This document shows, one piece after another, positions 14,152 to 23,842 of a stretch of 64,000 nucleotides of DNA. The stretch is from PoT sp049331405. Lineage in GTDB: Bacteria; Planctomycetota; Planctomycetia; Isosphaerales; Isosphaeraceae. The position numbers and the translations under genes were made by a program. Numbering within the stretch: position 1 is the stretch's first letter; every line of letters starts with the position of its first letter. Location of the stretch: NCBI RefSeq assembly GCF_049331405.1, contig NZ_CP186274.1, forward strand, positions 3,906,001 through 3,970,000. Reading direction: 5' to 3'. Under the pieces are notes generated by a model. It worked only from the letters and a program-made list of their open reading frames with translations, was not told the origin of the DNA and searched no databases.

Positions 14152-16947
14152 TCACGACTTCACTTCGTACCTGGCCAGCAGGGCCAGGACTTCCGCCCGC
14201 CTCGACTCGAGCTCCGTTTCCTTGGCACGCTGCTGCTCCACGAGCGAGGCCGGGGCCCGGCTCACGAATGACTCGTTCTGCAACTTCGAGCGGACTGAGG
14301 CGAGCTGCTTCTCCAGGTCGGTGAGCTCTTTCCGAAGCCTCGCCGCCTCGGCCTCGCGGTCGATCACGTTCTCGAGCGGCAGGATCACCCGGCCGTAAGG
14401 ACGTACGGCCACCGCACTCCCCTCCGCAGGCTCGGCATGCTCGACGATCGTCACCGAGGCGGCGTTCGGCAGATCGCGGATGAACGCCAGGCCCTGATTG
14501 AAGGCCGCGGCGTTCGCACCGCTGCCTTCGACGATCGGCTCGATCTTGGCGTCGCGAGGGACGTTGTGCTCAGCTTTCAGGTTGCGGATCGTCCGGATCA
14601 GATCCTGCCAGAGGGCCACGGTTTGCGAGGCTTCCGGGTCAGACAGCGTTGCAGGGAACGTGGGCCAGGGGGCAACGCAAACGCTCTCCGCGGACGAGGC
14701 GAGCGGGATCCCTCGCATCGGGGCGACCGATCCCAGGGCCTGCCAGACTTGCTCCGTCACGAACGGCATGATCGGGTGCAGGAGCCGGCAGAGGCCGTCC
14801 AGGACGGTGGCGAGCACACGCTGGGCCAGGGGTTTCGAGGCCGAGTCGCGGAGCCTGGCTTTGACGAACTCGAGATACCAGTCGCAGAAGTCGTCCCAGG
14901 TGAACTCTCGGAGACCCTTGGTCGCCTCGGAGAAGCGGAAGACTTCGAGATGCTCGGTCGTCAGGCGTGCCGTCTCCTCGAGCCGGCTGAGGATCCAGCG
15001 GTCCTCGACGGCGAGATCGGCCGGGTTGACCTCGGCGGGCTCGTAGCCCTCGAGGTTCATCAGCACGAGGCGCGCGGCGTTCCAGAACTTGTTCGGGAAC
15101 GTCCTGCCCTGCTCGAATCGTTCGGAGGTGTTCACCTCGCGGCCGTCGGGGAGCTTCGCCTTGTCCACGGGCATCCGGAGGTCCTGCGTCTCCGTGGCGG
15201 AGATCGCCAGGGTGAATCGCAGGGCGTCTGCGCCGTAGAGGTCGATGATATCCACAGGGTCGATGCCGTTCCCCTTGGTCTTCGACATCCGCTCGCCCTT
15301 GCCATCCTGGATCACCGGATGGATGAAGACGTCGCGAAAGGGGATCTCGTCTCGGTTGAAGAGGCCGAACATCACCATCCTCGCCACCCAGAGCGTGATG
15401 ATGTCGCGAGCGGTGGAGAGGACGCTCGTCGGATAATACTTGGCGAGCTCGGGAGTCTCCTCGGGCCAACCCAGCGTGGAGTGCGGCCAGAGGGCGGAGC
15501 TGAACCAGGTGTCGAGGACGTCGGGATCCTGCTCGAGGTGCAGCCCTGCACCAAGTGCATCCTCGCCGAGATCCGACTCGGAACAGACGAGCCATCCCCC
15601 TGCCTCGGCCTTACGCCAGACCACGTCGTCTCGTCCGGAGAAGGCGCGTTCGAGGTCGGCTTCGGTGGCGTCGGGGCAGTGCCAGATCGGGATACGATGC
15701 CCCCACCAGAGTTGGCGGCTGATGCACCAGTCGCGCTTCTCGCCGAGCCAGTCGAGATAGCTCTTGGCGTAACGCTCGGGGTGGATCTTCACCCGCTCGC
15801 TGGTCACGGCATCCATGGCGCTCTGGGCGAGGGTGTCCATCCGCACGAACCACTGGTCGGAGAGGTATGGCTCGATCGGGGTCTTGCTGCGGTCGGAGAT
15901 TCCCACCCGGTTGGCGTGGGGTTCCACCTTCACGAGCCAACCCTGGGCCTCGAGGTCGGCGATCACCCGCTTGCGCACTACCTTGGTGTGCAGGCCCTCG
16001 TAGTCGCCGGCCTCGGAGTTGTAAGTCCCGTCAGGGTTCAGCAGGTTGATCATCGGCAGCTTGTGCCGAAGACCGGTCTGGTAGTCGTTCGGGTCGTGCG
16101 CGGGGGTCACCTTCACGCAACCGGTGCCGAATTTGGGGTCGACGAGGATCGCGTCGGCGATGATCGGGATCTCTCGGCCGGCGAGGGGGAGGGTCAGCGT
16201 CCGGCCGATCAGGTGCTTGTAGCGCGGGTCCTCGGGATGCACCGCCACCGCCGTGTCGCCGAGCATCGTCTCGGGACGCGTGGTCGCCACGTGCAGGGCC
16301 TCGCCGTCGGCGGAGCCCGTCACGGGGTACTTGATGGTCCAGAGGTGGCCTTGCACATCTTCATACTCGATCTCGTCGTCGGCCACCGCCGTGCGGAGGT
16401 GCGTGTCCCAGTTCACGAGACGCTTGCCGCGATAGATGAGGTCGTCCTTGAAGAGGCGGAAGAACGTGGTGCGCACGGCCCTGGCGCAGATCGGATCCAG
16501 GGTGAAACGGGTCCGCTCCCAGTCGCACGAGCAGCCCATCAGCCGCAACTGGCCCAGGATTCGAGCCTCGTACTCGTTCTTCCAGTCCCAGATGCGCTTG
16601 ACCAGGGCTTCGCGGCCGAGGTCGTGGCGAGTCTTCTTCTCTCCCTCGAAGAGACGCCGCTCCACGACGGCTTGCGTCGCGATGCCGGCGTGGTCGGTGC
16701 CCGGCATCCAGAGGGCGTCGAAGCCTTGCATCCGCCGCCAACGGATGAGGATATCCTGGATCGTATTGTTGAGGGCGTGCCCAAGGTGCAGTGCGCCCGT
16801 CACGTTCGGCGGGGGGATGACGATGGTGTAAGGAGGCTTGGAACTCGTCGGATCCGCGTGGAAATAACCTTTTTCCAGCCAGAAATCGTACCAGCGCCGC
16901 TGGGCGGCCTGGGGATCGTATTGCTTGGGAAGTTCGGCGAGACTCAT
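14152..16947 (-). CDS. valS: Valyl-tRNA synthetase
   Basis: A 931-residue cytoplasmic enzyme that charges tRNA-Val with valine using ATP. The class I signatures are present: HLGHALNN (HIGH motif, near residue 55), DALWMPGTDHAGIATQ (near 80) and RMSKTKGNGIDP (KMSKS motif, near 552). An editing CP1 domain lies between (VATTRPETMLGDTAVAVHPE). The C-terminal 70 residues form the Arg/Glu/Leu-rich coiled coil typical of ValRS (LRKELTDLEKQLASVRSKLQ). Length is normal for the family. The gene stands alone between DUF151 and cimA; no T-box-like leader is seen. Confidence 0.98.
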   Translation of the reverse strand: MSLAELPKQYDPQAAQRRWYDFWLEKGYFHADPTSSKPPYTIVIPPPNVTGALHLGHALNNTIQDILIRWRRMQGFDALWMPGTDHAGIATQAVVERRLFEGEKKTRHDLGREALVKRIWDWKNEYEARILGQLRLMGCSCDWERTRFTLDPICARAVRTTFFRLFKDDLIYRGKRLVNWDTHLRTAVADDEIEYEDVQGHLWTIKYPVTGSADGEALHVATTRPETMLGDTAVAVHPEDPRYKHLIGRTLTLPLAGREIPIIADAILVDPKFGTGCVKVTPAHDPNDYQTGLRHKLPMINLLNPDGTYNSEAGDYEGLHTKVVRKRVIADLEAQGWLVKVEPHANRVGISDRSKTPIEPYLSDQWFVRMDTLAQSAMDAVTSERVKIHPERYAKSYLDWLGEKRDWCISRQLWWGHRIPIWHCPDATEADLERAFSGRDDVVWRKAEAGGWLVCSESDLGEDALGAGLHLEQDPDVLDTWFSSALWPHSTLGWPEETPELAKYYPTSVLSTARDIITLWVARMVMFGLFNRDEIPFRDVFIHPVIQDGKGERMSKTKGNGIDPVDIIDLYGADALRFTLAISATETQDLRMPVDKAKLPDGREVNTSERFEQGRTFPNKFWNAARLVLMNLEGYEPAEVNPADLAVEDRWILSRLEETARLTTEHLEVFRFSEATKGLREFTWDDFCDWYLEFVKARLRDSASKPLAQRVLATVLDGLCRLLHPIMPFVTEQVWQALGSVAPMRGIPLASSAESVCVAPWPTFPATLSDPEASQTVALWQDLIRTIRNLKAEHNVPRDAKIEPIVEGSGANAAAFNQGLAFIRDLPNAASVTIVEHAEPAEGSAVAVRPYGRVILPLENVIDREAEAARLRKELTDLEKQLASVRSKLQNESFVSRAPASLVEQQRAKETELESRRAEVLALLARYEVKS

Positions 16948-17164
16948 GCGAAATCCGATAAGAAAGTATGTCGAAAGGGAATCATCAGAGGATCCGACAG
17001 GTCCTCGGATTGAGTATAGGGAGATGCACGACGCGGCGGTCCTGCATCGAAGTCGGCTGATGCGATCGCGGACGCATTGGCCGTGGTGTTTATGTCAAGC
17101 CGGGCGTCGGAGGGAGAGTCGGGCCGGCCTCGCACGACCAGACCAACTCCTCACAACGACTCGC

Positions 17165-18760
17165 TCACGAGGTGACGAGGGCGGCTCCGACTCCCGATCG
17201 CCGGGCGTCCTTGGCGAGCTTGTGCTCGAAGGCGTCGACCAGGGCGAGCCAACTCGCCTCGATGACGTTCTCCGAGACCCCGACCGTGCCCCAGACGGAG
17301 TCGTTGTCCTTGCTCTCGATGACGACGCGGACCCGGGCGGCGGTCCCTTCGCGACCGTTGATGACGCGGACCTTGTAGTCGACGAGTTGCATCTCGCGGA
17401 GACAGGGAAAATGCGACTCGAGGGCCTTCCGCACGGCACCGTCGAGGGCGTTGACCGGGCCGTCGCCTTCGCTCACCGTGTGCTCGAGAACCTCGCCCAC
17501 GCGGAGTTTGACCGTGGCCTCGGTCACCGCATGCCCCACGGACGAGCCCGAGACGCTGACGTGATAGCCGAGCCGTTCGAAGCTGGGGCGGTCTCGGCCG
17601 GCGAGTCGTTCCACCAGCAAGACGAACGAGGCCTCGGCCGCCTCGAACTGGTAGCCCTCGTTCTCGAGGTCCTGGATCCGATCGAGGACCTTCGCGAGGA
17701 GTTCATTGTCCTGCTCGAGCCCGTGCTCGCCGAGCTTCTCGGCGATGTTCGACTTGCCCGACAACTCACTGACGAGGACCCGACGCTCGTTGCCGACGAG
17801 GCTGGGGTCGATGTGCTCGTAGCTCACGGCATTCTTGCGGATGCCGTGGACGTGCATGCCCCCCTTGTGGGCGAACGCGCTGGTGCCGACGAACGGCTGC
17901 CCCGGGCGAAAATTCATGTTCGCCGTCTCGTAGACATAGCGCGAGATTTCGGTCAGGTGCCTCAGCTTGTCCTCGGCGATGATCTCGAAGCCCGAGAGCT
18001 TGATTCCGAGGTTGGCGATCACGCTGCAGAGGTCGACGTTGCCGCAGCGCTCGCCGATCCCATTGATCGTCCCCTGGACCTGCGTTGCCCCCTGATAAAC
18101 GGCGGCGAGGGTGTTCGCCACCGCGAGGTCGCAGTCGTTGTGGGTGTGGATCCCGATCGGGACGCTGACGTTGGCGCGGACGTCGGCTACCGCCTTAGCG
18201 ACTTCTTCCGGGAGCGTCCCGCCGTTGGTGTCGCAGAGGACGATCCAGGCGGCGCCGGCGGCCGCCGCGGCCTGGATGGTCTTCAGCGCGTACTCGGGGT
18301 TACGCTTGTAGCCGTCGAAGAAGTGCTCGGCGTCGTACACGATTTCGGAGACGTGCGAGGCGCAGAAGGCCACCGAGTCGGAGATCATCCTCAGGTTCTC
18401 TTCGAGCGAGACCCCGAGGACTTCCTGGGCCTGGAAATCCCAGCTCTTTCCAACGATGGTGACGACGGGGGTCTCGGCCGCCACGAGTGCCTTGAGGCCG
18501 GTGTCGTCCTCGGCGGAGATCCCCTTGCGTCGGGTCATGCCGAACGCCGAGACGCGGCTGTGGCCGAGGTCCAGGTCGCGGACGGCCCGGAAGTAGGCGG
18601 CATCCTTGGGGTTTGAGAGCGGGTAGCCCCCCTCGATGTAGTCGATGCCGAGCGCATCGAGACGCGCGGTAATCAGCAGCTTATCCTGGAGCGAAAAGTT
18701 GACGCCTTCTCCCTGGCTGCCATCGCGCAACGTCGTGTCGTAGGTCGCAATTCGCGTCAT
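17165..18760 (-). CDS. cimA: Citramalate synthase
   Basis: A 531-residue protein from ATG 18760, with AAGGTGAG upstream; the open frame continues to 18892. The HMGL-like TIM barrel starts at MTRIATYDTTLRDGSQGEGV, carries HTHNDCDLAVANTLAAVYQG near the middle, and is followed by a LeuA-type C-terminal regulatory domain. The GEGVNFS start and overall length fit the CimA branch (pyruvate + acetyl-CoA to citramalate, threonine-independent isoleucine synthesis) better than LeuA or homocitrate synthase. The assignment of substrate is from family likeness. Confidence 0.88.
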   Translation of the reverse strand: MTRIATYDTTLRDGSQGEGVNFSLQDKLLITARLDALGIDYIEGGYPLSNPKDAAYFRAVRDLDLGHSRVSAFGMTRRKGISAEDDTGLKALVAAETPVVTIVGKSWDFQAQEVLGVSLEENLRMISDSVAFCASHVSEIVYDAEHFFDGYKRNPEYALKTIQAAAAAGAAWIVLCDTNGGTLPEEVAKAVADVRANVSVPIGIHTHNDCDLAVANTLAAVYQGATQVQGTINGIGERCGNVDLCSVIANLGIKLSGFEIIAEDKLRHLTEISRYVYETANMNFRPGQPFVGTSAFAHKGGMHVHGIRKNAVSYEHIDPSLVGNERRVLVSELSGKSNIAEKLGEHGLEQDNELLAKVLDRIQDLENEGYQFEAAEASFVLLVERLAGRDRPSFERLGYHVSVSGSSVGHAVTEATVKLRVGEVLEHTVSEGDGPVNALDGAVRKALESHFPCLREMQLVDYKVRVINGREGTAARVRVVIESKDNDSVWGTVGVSENVIEASWLALVDAFEHKLAKDARRSGVGAALVTS

Positions 18761-18943
18761 GACGCACTCACCTTGCCGCCCGAAGGAATCCCTCGGACTT
18801 TGGAACCCTCTCCGCGTTATGATCTTAACAAAAAGGTCGGCCCCGGCGACACACTGGACACACCATACCGGACCTGGTTCGCCCATCGACACATCGGCGT
18901 AGCCGGGTCGGCGGTCCGATTCTCAGATTGAGGTCCGATTCTC

Positions 18944-19630
18944 ATGCCGTCACTCGAAAAGCTGATCGAAGCGATCCAAAATGAGGCAATTCGAGAACCC
19001 TTTCCGGTCGACACGTCCGTTTACGAAGCTGCGGAAAAAGATCCGAATGCGCCGATCCTCTATGCGGGCTCGCTCGACTCTCCCGTTTGCGTCTTCGCGA
19101 GAGACCTCGGCAAGGACGAGGTCGCGGCGGGTCAACCTTTGATCGGTGCGGGTGGTCGGCTCGTGCGGACCGGGGTCTACGTGGCCGAATTCGGCAAGGT
19201 GCCCCCGAAGTCGGATAAAAAGCTCGAATCCGTGCTCGATCATATCCTTTTGACCAACACCGTCCCCTACAAGCCCCCGGGAAATAAGGCCTACACCAAT
19301 GCGGTGAAAGAACGCTTCCGCCCCTTCATCGCCGCGTTCTTGGCGGGTTTCTGGAAGGGGAACTCGATCCTGACGCTGGGAACCGAGGCCTTCGAGTGGT
19401 TCGAGCCCTATGCCGATCCGAAGGAGATCGCTGCATTCTGGGAGCGAGAGGATCGCTATGAATCCGAGTTCGAATGCAACCTCAAGGCGAACGTCGAAGG
19501 TGCTGCCGTCGAGAAACGGGTCACCCTCATGCCCCTGCCGCACCCCTCCCCCCTCAATCGGCGCTGGTATCCGAAATTTCCCGAACTCCTGGAAAAACGC
19601 TTGTCCGGCGCCAAAAAAAAGGCATCCTGA
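18944..19630 (+). CDS. Uracil-DNA glycosylase superfamily protein
   Basis: A 228-residue protein from ATG 18944. Motif A is FARDLGKDEVAAGQPLIGAG (cf. GxDPGxxE...G.PF.G..G of family 4 enzymes), and the C-terminal motif is LPHPSPLNRRW, which inserts into the minor groove in this superfamily. The lack of the four cysteines of family 4 iron-sulfur enzymes suggests a different branch. It probably removes uracil or another damaged base. It is divergent from cimA. Confidence 0.75.
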   Translation: MPSLEKLIEAIQNEAIREPFPVDTSVYEAAEKDPNAPILYAGSLDSPVCVFARDLGKDEVAAGQPLIGAGGRLVRTGVYVAEFGKVPPKSDKKLESVLDHILLTNTVPYKPPGNKAYTNAVKERFRPFIAAFLAGFWKGNSILTLGTEAFEWFEPYADPKEIAAFWEREDRYESEFECNLKANVEGAAVEKRVTLMPLPHPSPLNRRWYPKFPELLEKRLSGAKKKAS

Positions 19631-19741
19631 GAGAGTGCGAGTGAGAGTGGGTCGCGTCGACATGTGCCTCCGCCCGCGAGGTTTCAAAGCGACGTTCGGT
19701 ATGGGATATGCTCCCGTCAGGCAGATCGTGAAGGATTCCGA

Positions 19742-19784
19742 TAACCTTAGGGTTGCTGAGGGCCAAAGCAATTGTTAGGTTACG
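19742..19784 (+). promoter_or_regulatory. Candidate BlaI-type operator and promoter
   Basis: TAACCTTA (19742-19749) and TTAGGTTA (19775-19782) are inverted half-sites, seven of eight bases matching, upstream of the BlaI-family gene. TTGCTG (19753-19758) lies at a plausible distance from TAGGTT (19776-19781) to serve as -35 and -10. BlaI-family repressors bind dyads over their own promoters; that this is the site is inferred. Confidence 0.35.
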
Positions 19785-19821
19785 GAAATGATCATTCTCA
19801 TTTTACTGGAGGAGGGGCGTC

Positions 19822-20253
19822 GTGCGCAAAGTTCAAATGGTGACCGACCGTGAACTGGAGATCCTGAAGATCCTCTGGGTTCGAGGCAAGGCGAGTGTTC
19901 GCGAGGTCCAGGACGACCTGAACAAGACGGCCGGCCCGGTGGCTTACAGCACCGTGCAGACCTTGCTGAACATCATGGAAGATAAGAAGGGTCTCGTCCG
20001 CCACGTCGTGGAAGGGCGTACCTTCATCTACATCCCCAAGAAGTCGTCCGATCGCACGATTCGCGAGCTGACCAAGCGATTCGTCGACCGCGTCTTCGAT
20101 GGTGCCCTCGATCGCGTGATGGTCGCCCTGCTGGATTCGAAGTCGCCGACTCCGGAAGAATTCGACCGGTTGCGTGCGATGATCGACGAGGCCGAGCGTA
20201 TTTCGGCCACGCGAGTTGACACGCCCGAGGCGCTGCTGCTCGATGAAGCTTGA
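19822..20253 (+). CDS. BlaI/MecI/CopY-family transcriptional repressor
   Basis: A 143-residue protein from GTG 19822, with GGAGGAGG upstream. The N-terminal winged helix is clear: VTDRELEILKILWVRGKASV then YSTVQTLLNIMEDKKGLVRH, and a beta wing EGRTFIYIP. The helical C-terminus would dimerise the protein. In this family a membrane M56 protease relieves repression by cleaving or inactivating the repressor, and such a gene follows at 20456. The pair forms a sensor and repressor unit, and the signal is unknown. Planctomycetes often carry several such pairs, with no link to beta-lactams. Confidence 0.93.
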   Translation: MRKVQMVTDRELEILKILWVRGKASVREVQDDLNKTAGPVAYSTVQTLLNIMEDKKGLVRHVVEGRTFIYIPKKSSDRTIRELTKRFVDRVFDGALDRVMVALLDSKSPTPEEFDRLRAMIDEAERISATRVDTPEALLLDEA

Positions 20254-20455
20254 GGGCATCAGAGGCCAGTCGGGTCGTTCGGAAAACTTCGCCCTTTGGG
20301 CCAATTGGGCTTCGGATTTCGTGCCAAGTCCTCGGAGAGATTGCGGCGGCCGTCGAGTGGCCGATCCTCGCTCCGTTCGGCCGTCGCTTCTTCCCTTCGT
20401 CCGTCATTGAACGCTACAACTCGCTTCGCGGTTCTGATCATCGAAAGGCCCTGCC

Positions 20456-21961
20456 ATGGGCACTTGGGTCGATCGTTTCGGCTTGAAGCTGCTTGATGCA
20501 GGCTTCGCCGTCACGCTCTTAACCGGTGCTTTTGCCCTGGCAATGATGGCCTGCCGTCAACCCGCGCGCCGGATCTCGTTGGCTCGCGCCGCGATCATCG
20601 GTGCCTTGGTCATCTTCCCACTCTCGACGCTGTCTCCGCTGCCAAGGATTGAGCTCCGTCGTGTCTTTGAGATGTCCATTCTCAAGGATCACCCGCTCCT
20701 GCACGTCCTCGACGCGCAGGCATCCCCTCCCCCCCGCAGTCGGCTCGATACGTATCCAAGAGTGTGGGTGATCAAGGTCGGTCATCTCGTAACCGAAAGT
20801 CACGTCTCTCGCTTGTTTACGTTTGTTTATATCGCCGGTGTGAGCTGCACGCTCGGGTGGCTCCTCTTCGGTTACTGGGGCATCGGCTGGTTGGCGAGGA
20901 GGTCGGCGACCCCCTCGGCAGCTACGCTCTCGCTCTACGCCTCTGTCGTCGATACCGACGACGGCATACGTCGCCCTGCCCTTCGGATCACGACGAGGGT
21001 CCGTCGGCCCGTCATCCTCGGTCTCTTCCGCGAGACGATCCTCATCCCCGAGTCGCTCGACAACCCATCGATGTCGGATCAGCTCCGGCTGAGCCTCTTG
21101 CATGAGCTCGCCCATTCCAAGGGTCGCGACCCATGGTTCAGCCTGGCGAGCGAGTTTGCCCAGGCCCTCTGGTTCTTCGTCCCGACGATTTGGTGGATCC
21201 GGGCCCAGATGCGGATCGACCAGGAGTTCCTCGCCGACCGGCATGCGGCGAGCGGCTTCGGGCAGAACCCCAGCTATGCCTCATCGCTCGTCAATCTCGC
21301 GGCGCCCGCGAAGGCGTTGGCGGGGCCGGCCACAACCGCGGGCACGGCCGCGCTCCAGGCTAAGCCGATGGCTGCGGCGATGACGGGATCCGCGTTGTTC
21401 CAACGGATTCTGATGCTCATCCAGTGCCCCTTCCCCGTCGAATCCAGGCCGCCTCGATGGTGGGACATGCTCCTAGCGTGTGCCCTGATCGGTGGGATCC
21501 TCGGGACGACGAGCCTCTCCTTCCAACTCACCCGCAACCCCATGGCGACGACTCAGATCTCGCCGAAACCGTCTCAACCTCTCAATAAGTACAAAATCAA
21601 CAAGCTCACGGTGAAGCCCGACCCTAGAGATACGAGGGGCCGAGGTACGGTCACGGAGCTTCCATTCCGCTTGCCTGAGCGCTTCCATTTGTTCTTCGAG
21701 CTTTGGGGCAGTCACGAATCCATCGAGAACGTTCATGCCCTAGGGATTCCCCTGCATGTCATGCAACCTGTCGTGAGCCCCGGTGCAGCGATCGAGGAAT
21801 GGCATCCTGTAAACATCATTCGCGATGAGCAAGGGTTGACGGTGCATGTGGGGGCTGAGCAAATCATCGTCGACCCCAGCTTACCTCTCACTCGATGGCT
21901 AAGCTTCGAGACCCCGCCCAATACCGTCACGCACATCGAAAACCTGATCGTTACGTGGTGA
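20456..21961 (+). CDS. BlaR1-type M56 family membrane metalloprotease
   Basis: A 501-residue protein from ATG 20456. Transmembrane segments lie near residues 13-35, 42-60 and 120-140. The zinc protease motif HELAHSKGRD (HExxH, near residue 218) is followed by a membrane segment and an EFLADRHAA glutamate ligand. After a further membrane helix near 345-365, the C-terminal 130 residues are extracytoplasmic and resemble no penicillin-binding sensor that I recognise. With the preceding BlaI-type repressor it forms a signal-transducing pair. The 200-base gap between the two genes is larger than usual. Neighbouring Hsp20 genes might be targets, but nothing in the sequence proves it. Confidence 0.88.
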   Translation: MGTWVDRFGLKLLDAGFAVTLLTGAFALAMMACRQPARRISLARAAIIGALVIFPLSTLSPLPRIELRRVFEMSILKDHPLLHVLDAQASPPPRSRLDTYPRVWVIKVGHLVTESHVSRLFTFVYIAGVSCTLGWLLFGYWGIGWLARRSATPSAATLSLYASVVDTDDGIRRPALRITTRVRRPVILGLFRETILIPESLDNPSMSDQLRLSLLHELAHSKGRDPWFSLASEFAQALWFFVPTIWWIRAQMRIDQEFLADRHAASGFGQNPSYASSLVNLAAPAKALAGPATTAGTAALQAKPMAAAMTGSALFQRILMLIQCPFPVESRPPRWWDMLLACALIGGILGTTSLSFQLTRNPMATTQISPKPSQPLNKYKINKLTVKPDPRDTRGRGTVTELPFRLPERFHLFFELWGSHESIENVHALGIPLHVMQPVVSPGAAIEEWHPVNIIRDEQGLTVHVGAEQIIVDPSLPLTRWLSFETPPNTVTHIENLIVTW

Positions 21962-21967
21962 ACCCTG

Positions 21968-22032
21968 CTGTCATTTTGGCAGAACGCGTTCTCTGCTGCC
22001 ATCATCTCTTCTTGTGTGTGCCAAATTGACAG
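21968..22032. repeat. Inverted repeat downstream of the M56 protease gene
   Basis: CTGTCATTTTGGCA (21968-21981) and TGCCAAATTGACAG (22019-22032) are inverted copies matching at 13 of 14 positions. A perfect 12-bp palindrome AGAACGCGTTCT (21981-21992) sits just inside the left arm. The position, seven bases after the M56 stop and 190 before the first Hsp20 gene, allows either a terminator or a regulatory site for the heat-shock genes. There is no T-tract. Confidence 0.4.
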
Positions 22033-22221
22033 GGTGCTGCTCGGCATGACTAGCAGGCTCACAAAATCCCAAGAATCATCTTGTGGTCTAACAGTTTGTT
22101 ATTGAAGGATTTGCGGTGGCAGTCGATTTGAATATCGTCCACGAAGATGGATTCTGGCACGTCCCCTGCTCATATCTCCTAGAGCCATTAACTCCGGCCA
22201 CATGCGTGGGGAGACGGACAT

Positions 22222-22665
22222 ATGAGTGGTATGAACTGGCAGGATCGCCGCTGGGATCCGTTCCGTGACCTCCAGCGCGAGATGGGTCGAATCTTCGAGA
22301 CGCTCGAACCCTTCCAACCCTGGCGTCTCGTCCGCCAATTCCCGGCGATCAATCTGTACGACGTGGGCGATCACTACGTGCTCTCGGCACAGCTCCCCGG
22401 CATGACGGCAGAGGACCTCGACCTCTCGATCACCGGCGAGACCCTGACGATGAAGGGGGACCGCAAGCGAGCCGAAGGCGTACCCGATGAGAGCTTCCGT
22501 CGCCAGGAGCGGCAATTCGGCCGCTGGATGCGCTCGATCGCGCTCCCCGACCGCATCGACGGGTCGCAGGTCACCGCCTCGTTCGCGCACGGGATCCTGA
22601 CGATCAAGCTACCGAAAGCCGAGAGCGCGAAGCCGAGGCATATCTCCGTCACCGTCGCCGGCTGA
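22222..22665 (+). CDS. Hsp20 small heat-shock protein (first of three)
   Basis: A 147-residue ATP-independent chaperone. The N-terminal arm (MNWQDRRWDPFRDLQREMGR) has the aromatic-rich form of bacterial class A Hsp20. The alpha-crystallin domain spans residues 45-140, with LPGMTAEDLDLSITGETLTM, an ERQFGRWMRSIALPDRID segment and the closing AHGILTIKLPKAE. It binds unfolding proteins and holds them for refolding. It leads a group of three hsp20 genes in the same direction with gaps of 34 and 135 bases. No CIRCE element is visible upstream. Confidence 0.95.
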   Translation: MSGMNWQDRRWDPFRDLQREMGRIFETLEPFQPWRLVRQFPAINLYDVGDHYVLSAQLPGMTAEDLDLSITGETLTMKGDRKRAEGVPDESFRRQERQFGRWMRSIALPDRIDGSQVTASFAHGILTIKLPKAESAKPRHISVTVAG

Positions 22666-22699
22666 TTCCAATCCCCCCGGAAACGAGAGCGAGGGACCC

Positions 22700-23137
22700 A
22701 TGAGCACCGAGAACCGCCCCATCCACGTGGCTGTGGATCGCCCTCAGAGCGAAGAGCCGGCGCATCCCCCGACCATGTTGCCGCCTCAGCCCGAGGCGTC
22801 GCGATCGAAGGTCTGCCTGACGCCCCTCATCGACATCCACGAAGGTCCCGAGGGCCTTATCCTCGAAGCCGACCTGCCGGGAGCGAGCGAGGACGGAGTT
22901 CGCATCCAGTTAGAGCATAACGTCCTGACGCTCCACGCCAGGGTGACGTCCCCCGTGCCCGAAGGGGCCCTGCCCCTGCACGAGGAGTATCACCAGGGGG
23001 ACTTCCAGCGCTCGTTCATCCTCAGCGACGAGGTCGAGCGCGAGCGGATCACGGCGGAATTCAAGAACGGCGTCCTCCGCCTGACCTTGCCCAAGGCCGA
23101 GCGGGCCAAGACGCGACGGATCGAGATCAAGTCGTAA
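22700..23137 (+). CDS. Hsp20 small heat-shock protein (second of three)
   Basis: A 145-residue chaperone with a proline-rich N-terminus (EEPAHPPTMLPPQPEASR) instead of the aromatic arm of its neighbour. The alpha-crystallin domain runs from about residue 45 (LIDIHEGPEGLILEADLPGA) to FKNGVLRLTLPKAERAKTRR. The different arm suggests a different oligomer or client range. It lies 34 bases after the first copy and is probably co-transcribed with it. Confidence 0.95.
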   Translation: MSTENRPIHVAVDRPQSEEPAHPPTMLPPQPEASRSKVCLTPLIDIHEGPEGLILEADLPGASEDGVRIQLEHNVLTLHARVTSPVPEGALPLHEEYHQGDFQRSFILSDEVERERITAEFKNGVLRLTLPKAERAKTRRIEIKS

Positions 23138-23272
23138 TTTCATGAAGGCGCGACGGAGTGATTCTCTCGCGTTTTCGAGGGGCGAGGCCCAAGAATTCAG
23201 GCCTGGACCGAATACGTTCCAGGGTGCTCCAGTTCCAAGGCTCAGCTTCCCAAGCACAGAGGTAAACGTTCC

Positions 23273-23752
23273 ATGGGACGACCTATGACCGGGCGACGCG
23301 ATCTCACGGCCCCGCTGAACCTGATCCAGAGCGAGCTCAATCGGTTCTTCGAGGAATACTGGAACCCGGCCCGCATCGGTCCGGCGGCCGCCTCGGCGCC
23401 AGTCGACGTCGAGCCGACGGCCTGGAGCCCGGCGATCGACATCTTCGAGACGCCGCAAGAGATCGTGGTCTTCGCCGAACTCCCGGGCGTCGAGCCGACC
23501 TCGATCGATTTGTCGCTGACGGGGAACGTCCTGTCGCTTCGAGGCGTCAAAGTGGCGGAACCCAACGAGTCAGACGGCCCGGTCCGCGAGCGACGCTTCG
23601 GCGCATTCCATCGCCAGTTGACCCTCTCCGAGCAAGTCAACTTCGACGCGGCCCAGGCCGAGGCACGTCACGGCGTCCTTAAGATCCGGCTCCCCAAGAA
23701 GGAAGCCGCGATCCCCAGGACGATCCCCGTCCAGGTGATCGGGAATCCGTGA
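23273..23752 (+). CDS. Hsp20 small heat-shock protein (third of three)
   Basis: A 159-residue protein. The N-terminal arm (LNLIQSELNRFFEEYWNPAR) is aromatic and again differs from the other two. The alpha-crystallin domain contains IDIFETPQEIVVFAELPGVE, RRFGAFHRQLTLSEQVN and HGVLKIRLPKKEAA. The three copies are clearly diverged rather than recent duplicates, which suggests distinct roles, possibly in mixed oligomers. Confidence 0.95.
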   Translation: MGRPMTGRRDLTAPLNLIQSELNRFFEEYWNPARIGPAAASAPVDVEPTAWSPAIDIFETPQEIVVFAELPGVEPTSIDLSLTGNVLSLRGVKVAEPNESDGPVRERRFGAFHRQLTLSEQVNFDAAQAEARHGVLKIRLPKKEAAIPRTIPVQVIGNP

Positions 23753-23842
23753 GCCAAAGTCCTGGCGCCCCGTCCGGCTCCGTATGGTAAATTGAATCTA
23801 GTCTGACGATTAACCCGTCTCGTCACTTGGAGCAATCGGACG

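Noticed and set aside
14437..17013. An 858-residue open frame on the plus strand
   Set aside because: It is antisense to valS throughout; its Gly/Val/Arg/Glu-rich composition is what codon-biased GC-rich genes produce on the opposite strand.
17000..18616. A long plus-strand frame opposite cimA
   Set aside because: It is a shadow of the cimA codon pattern, with no motif and atypical composition.
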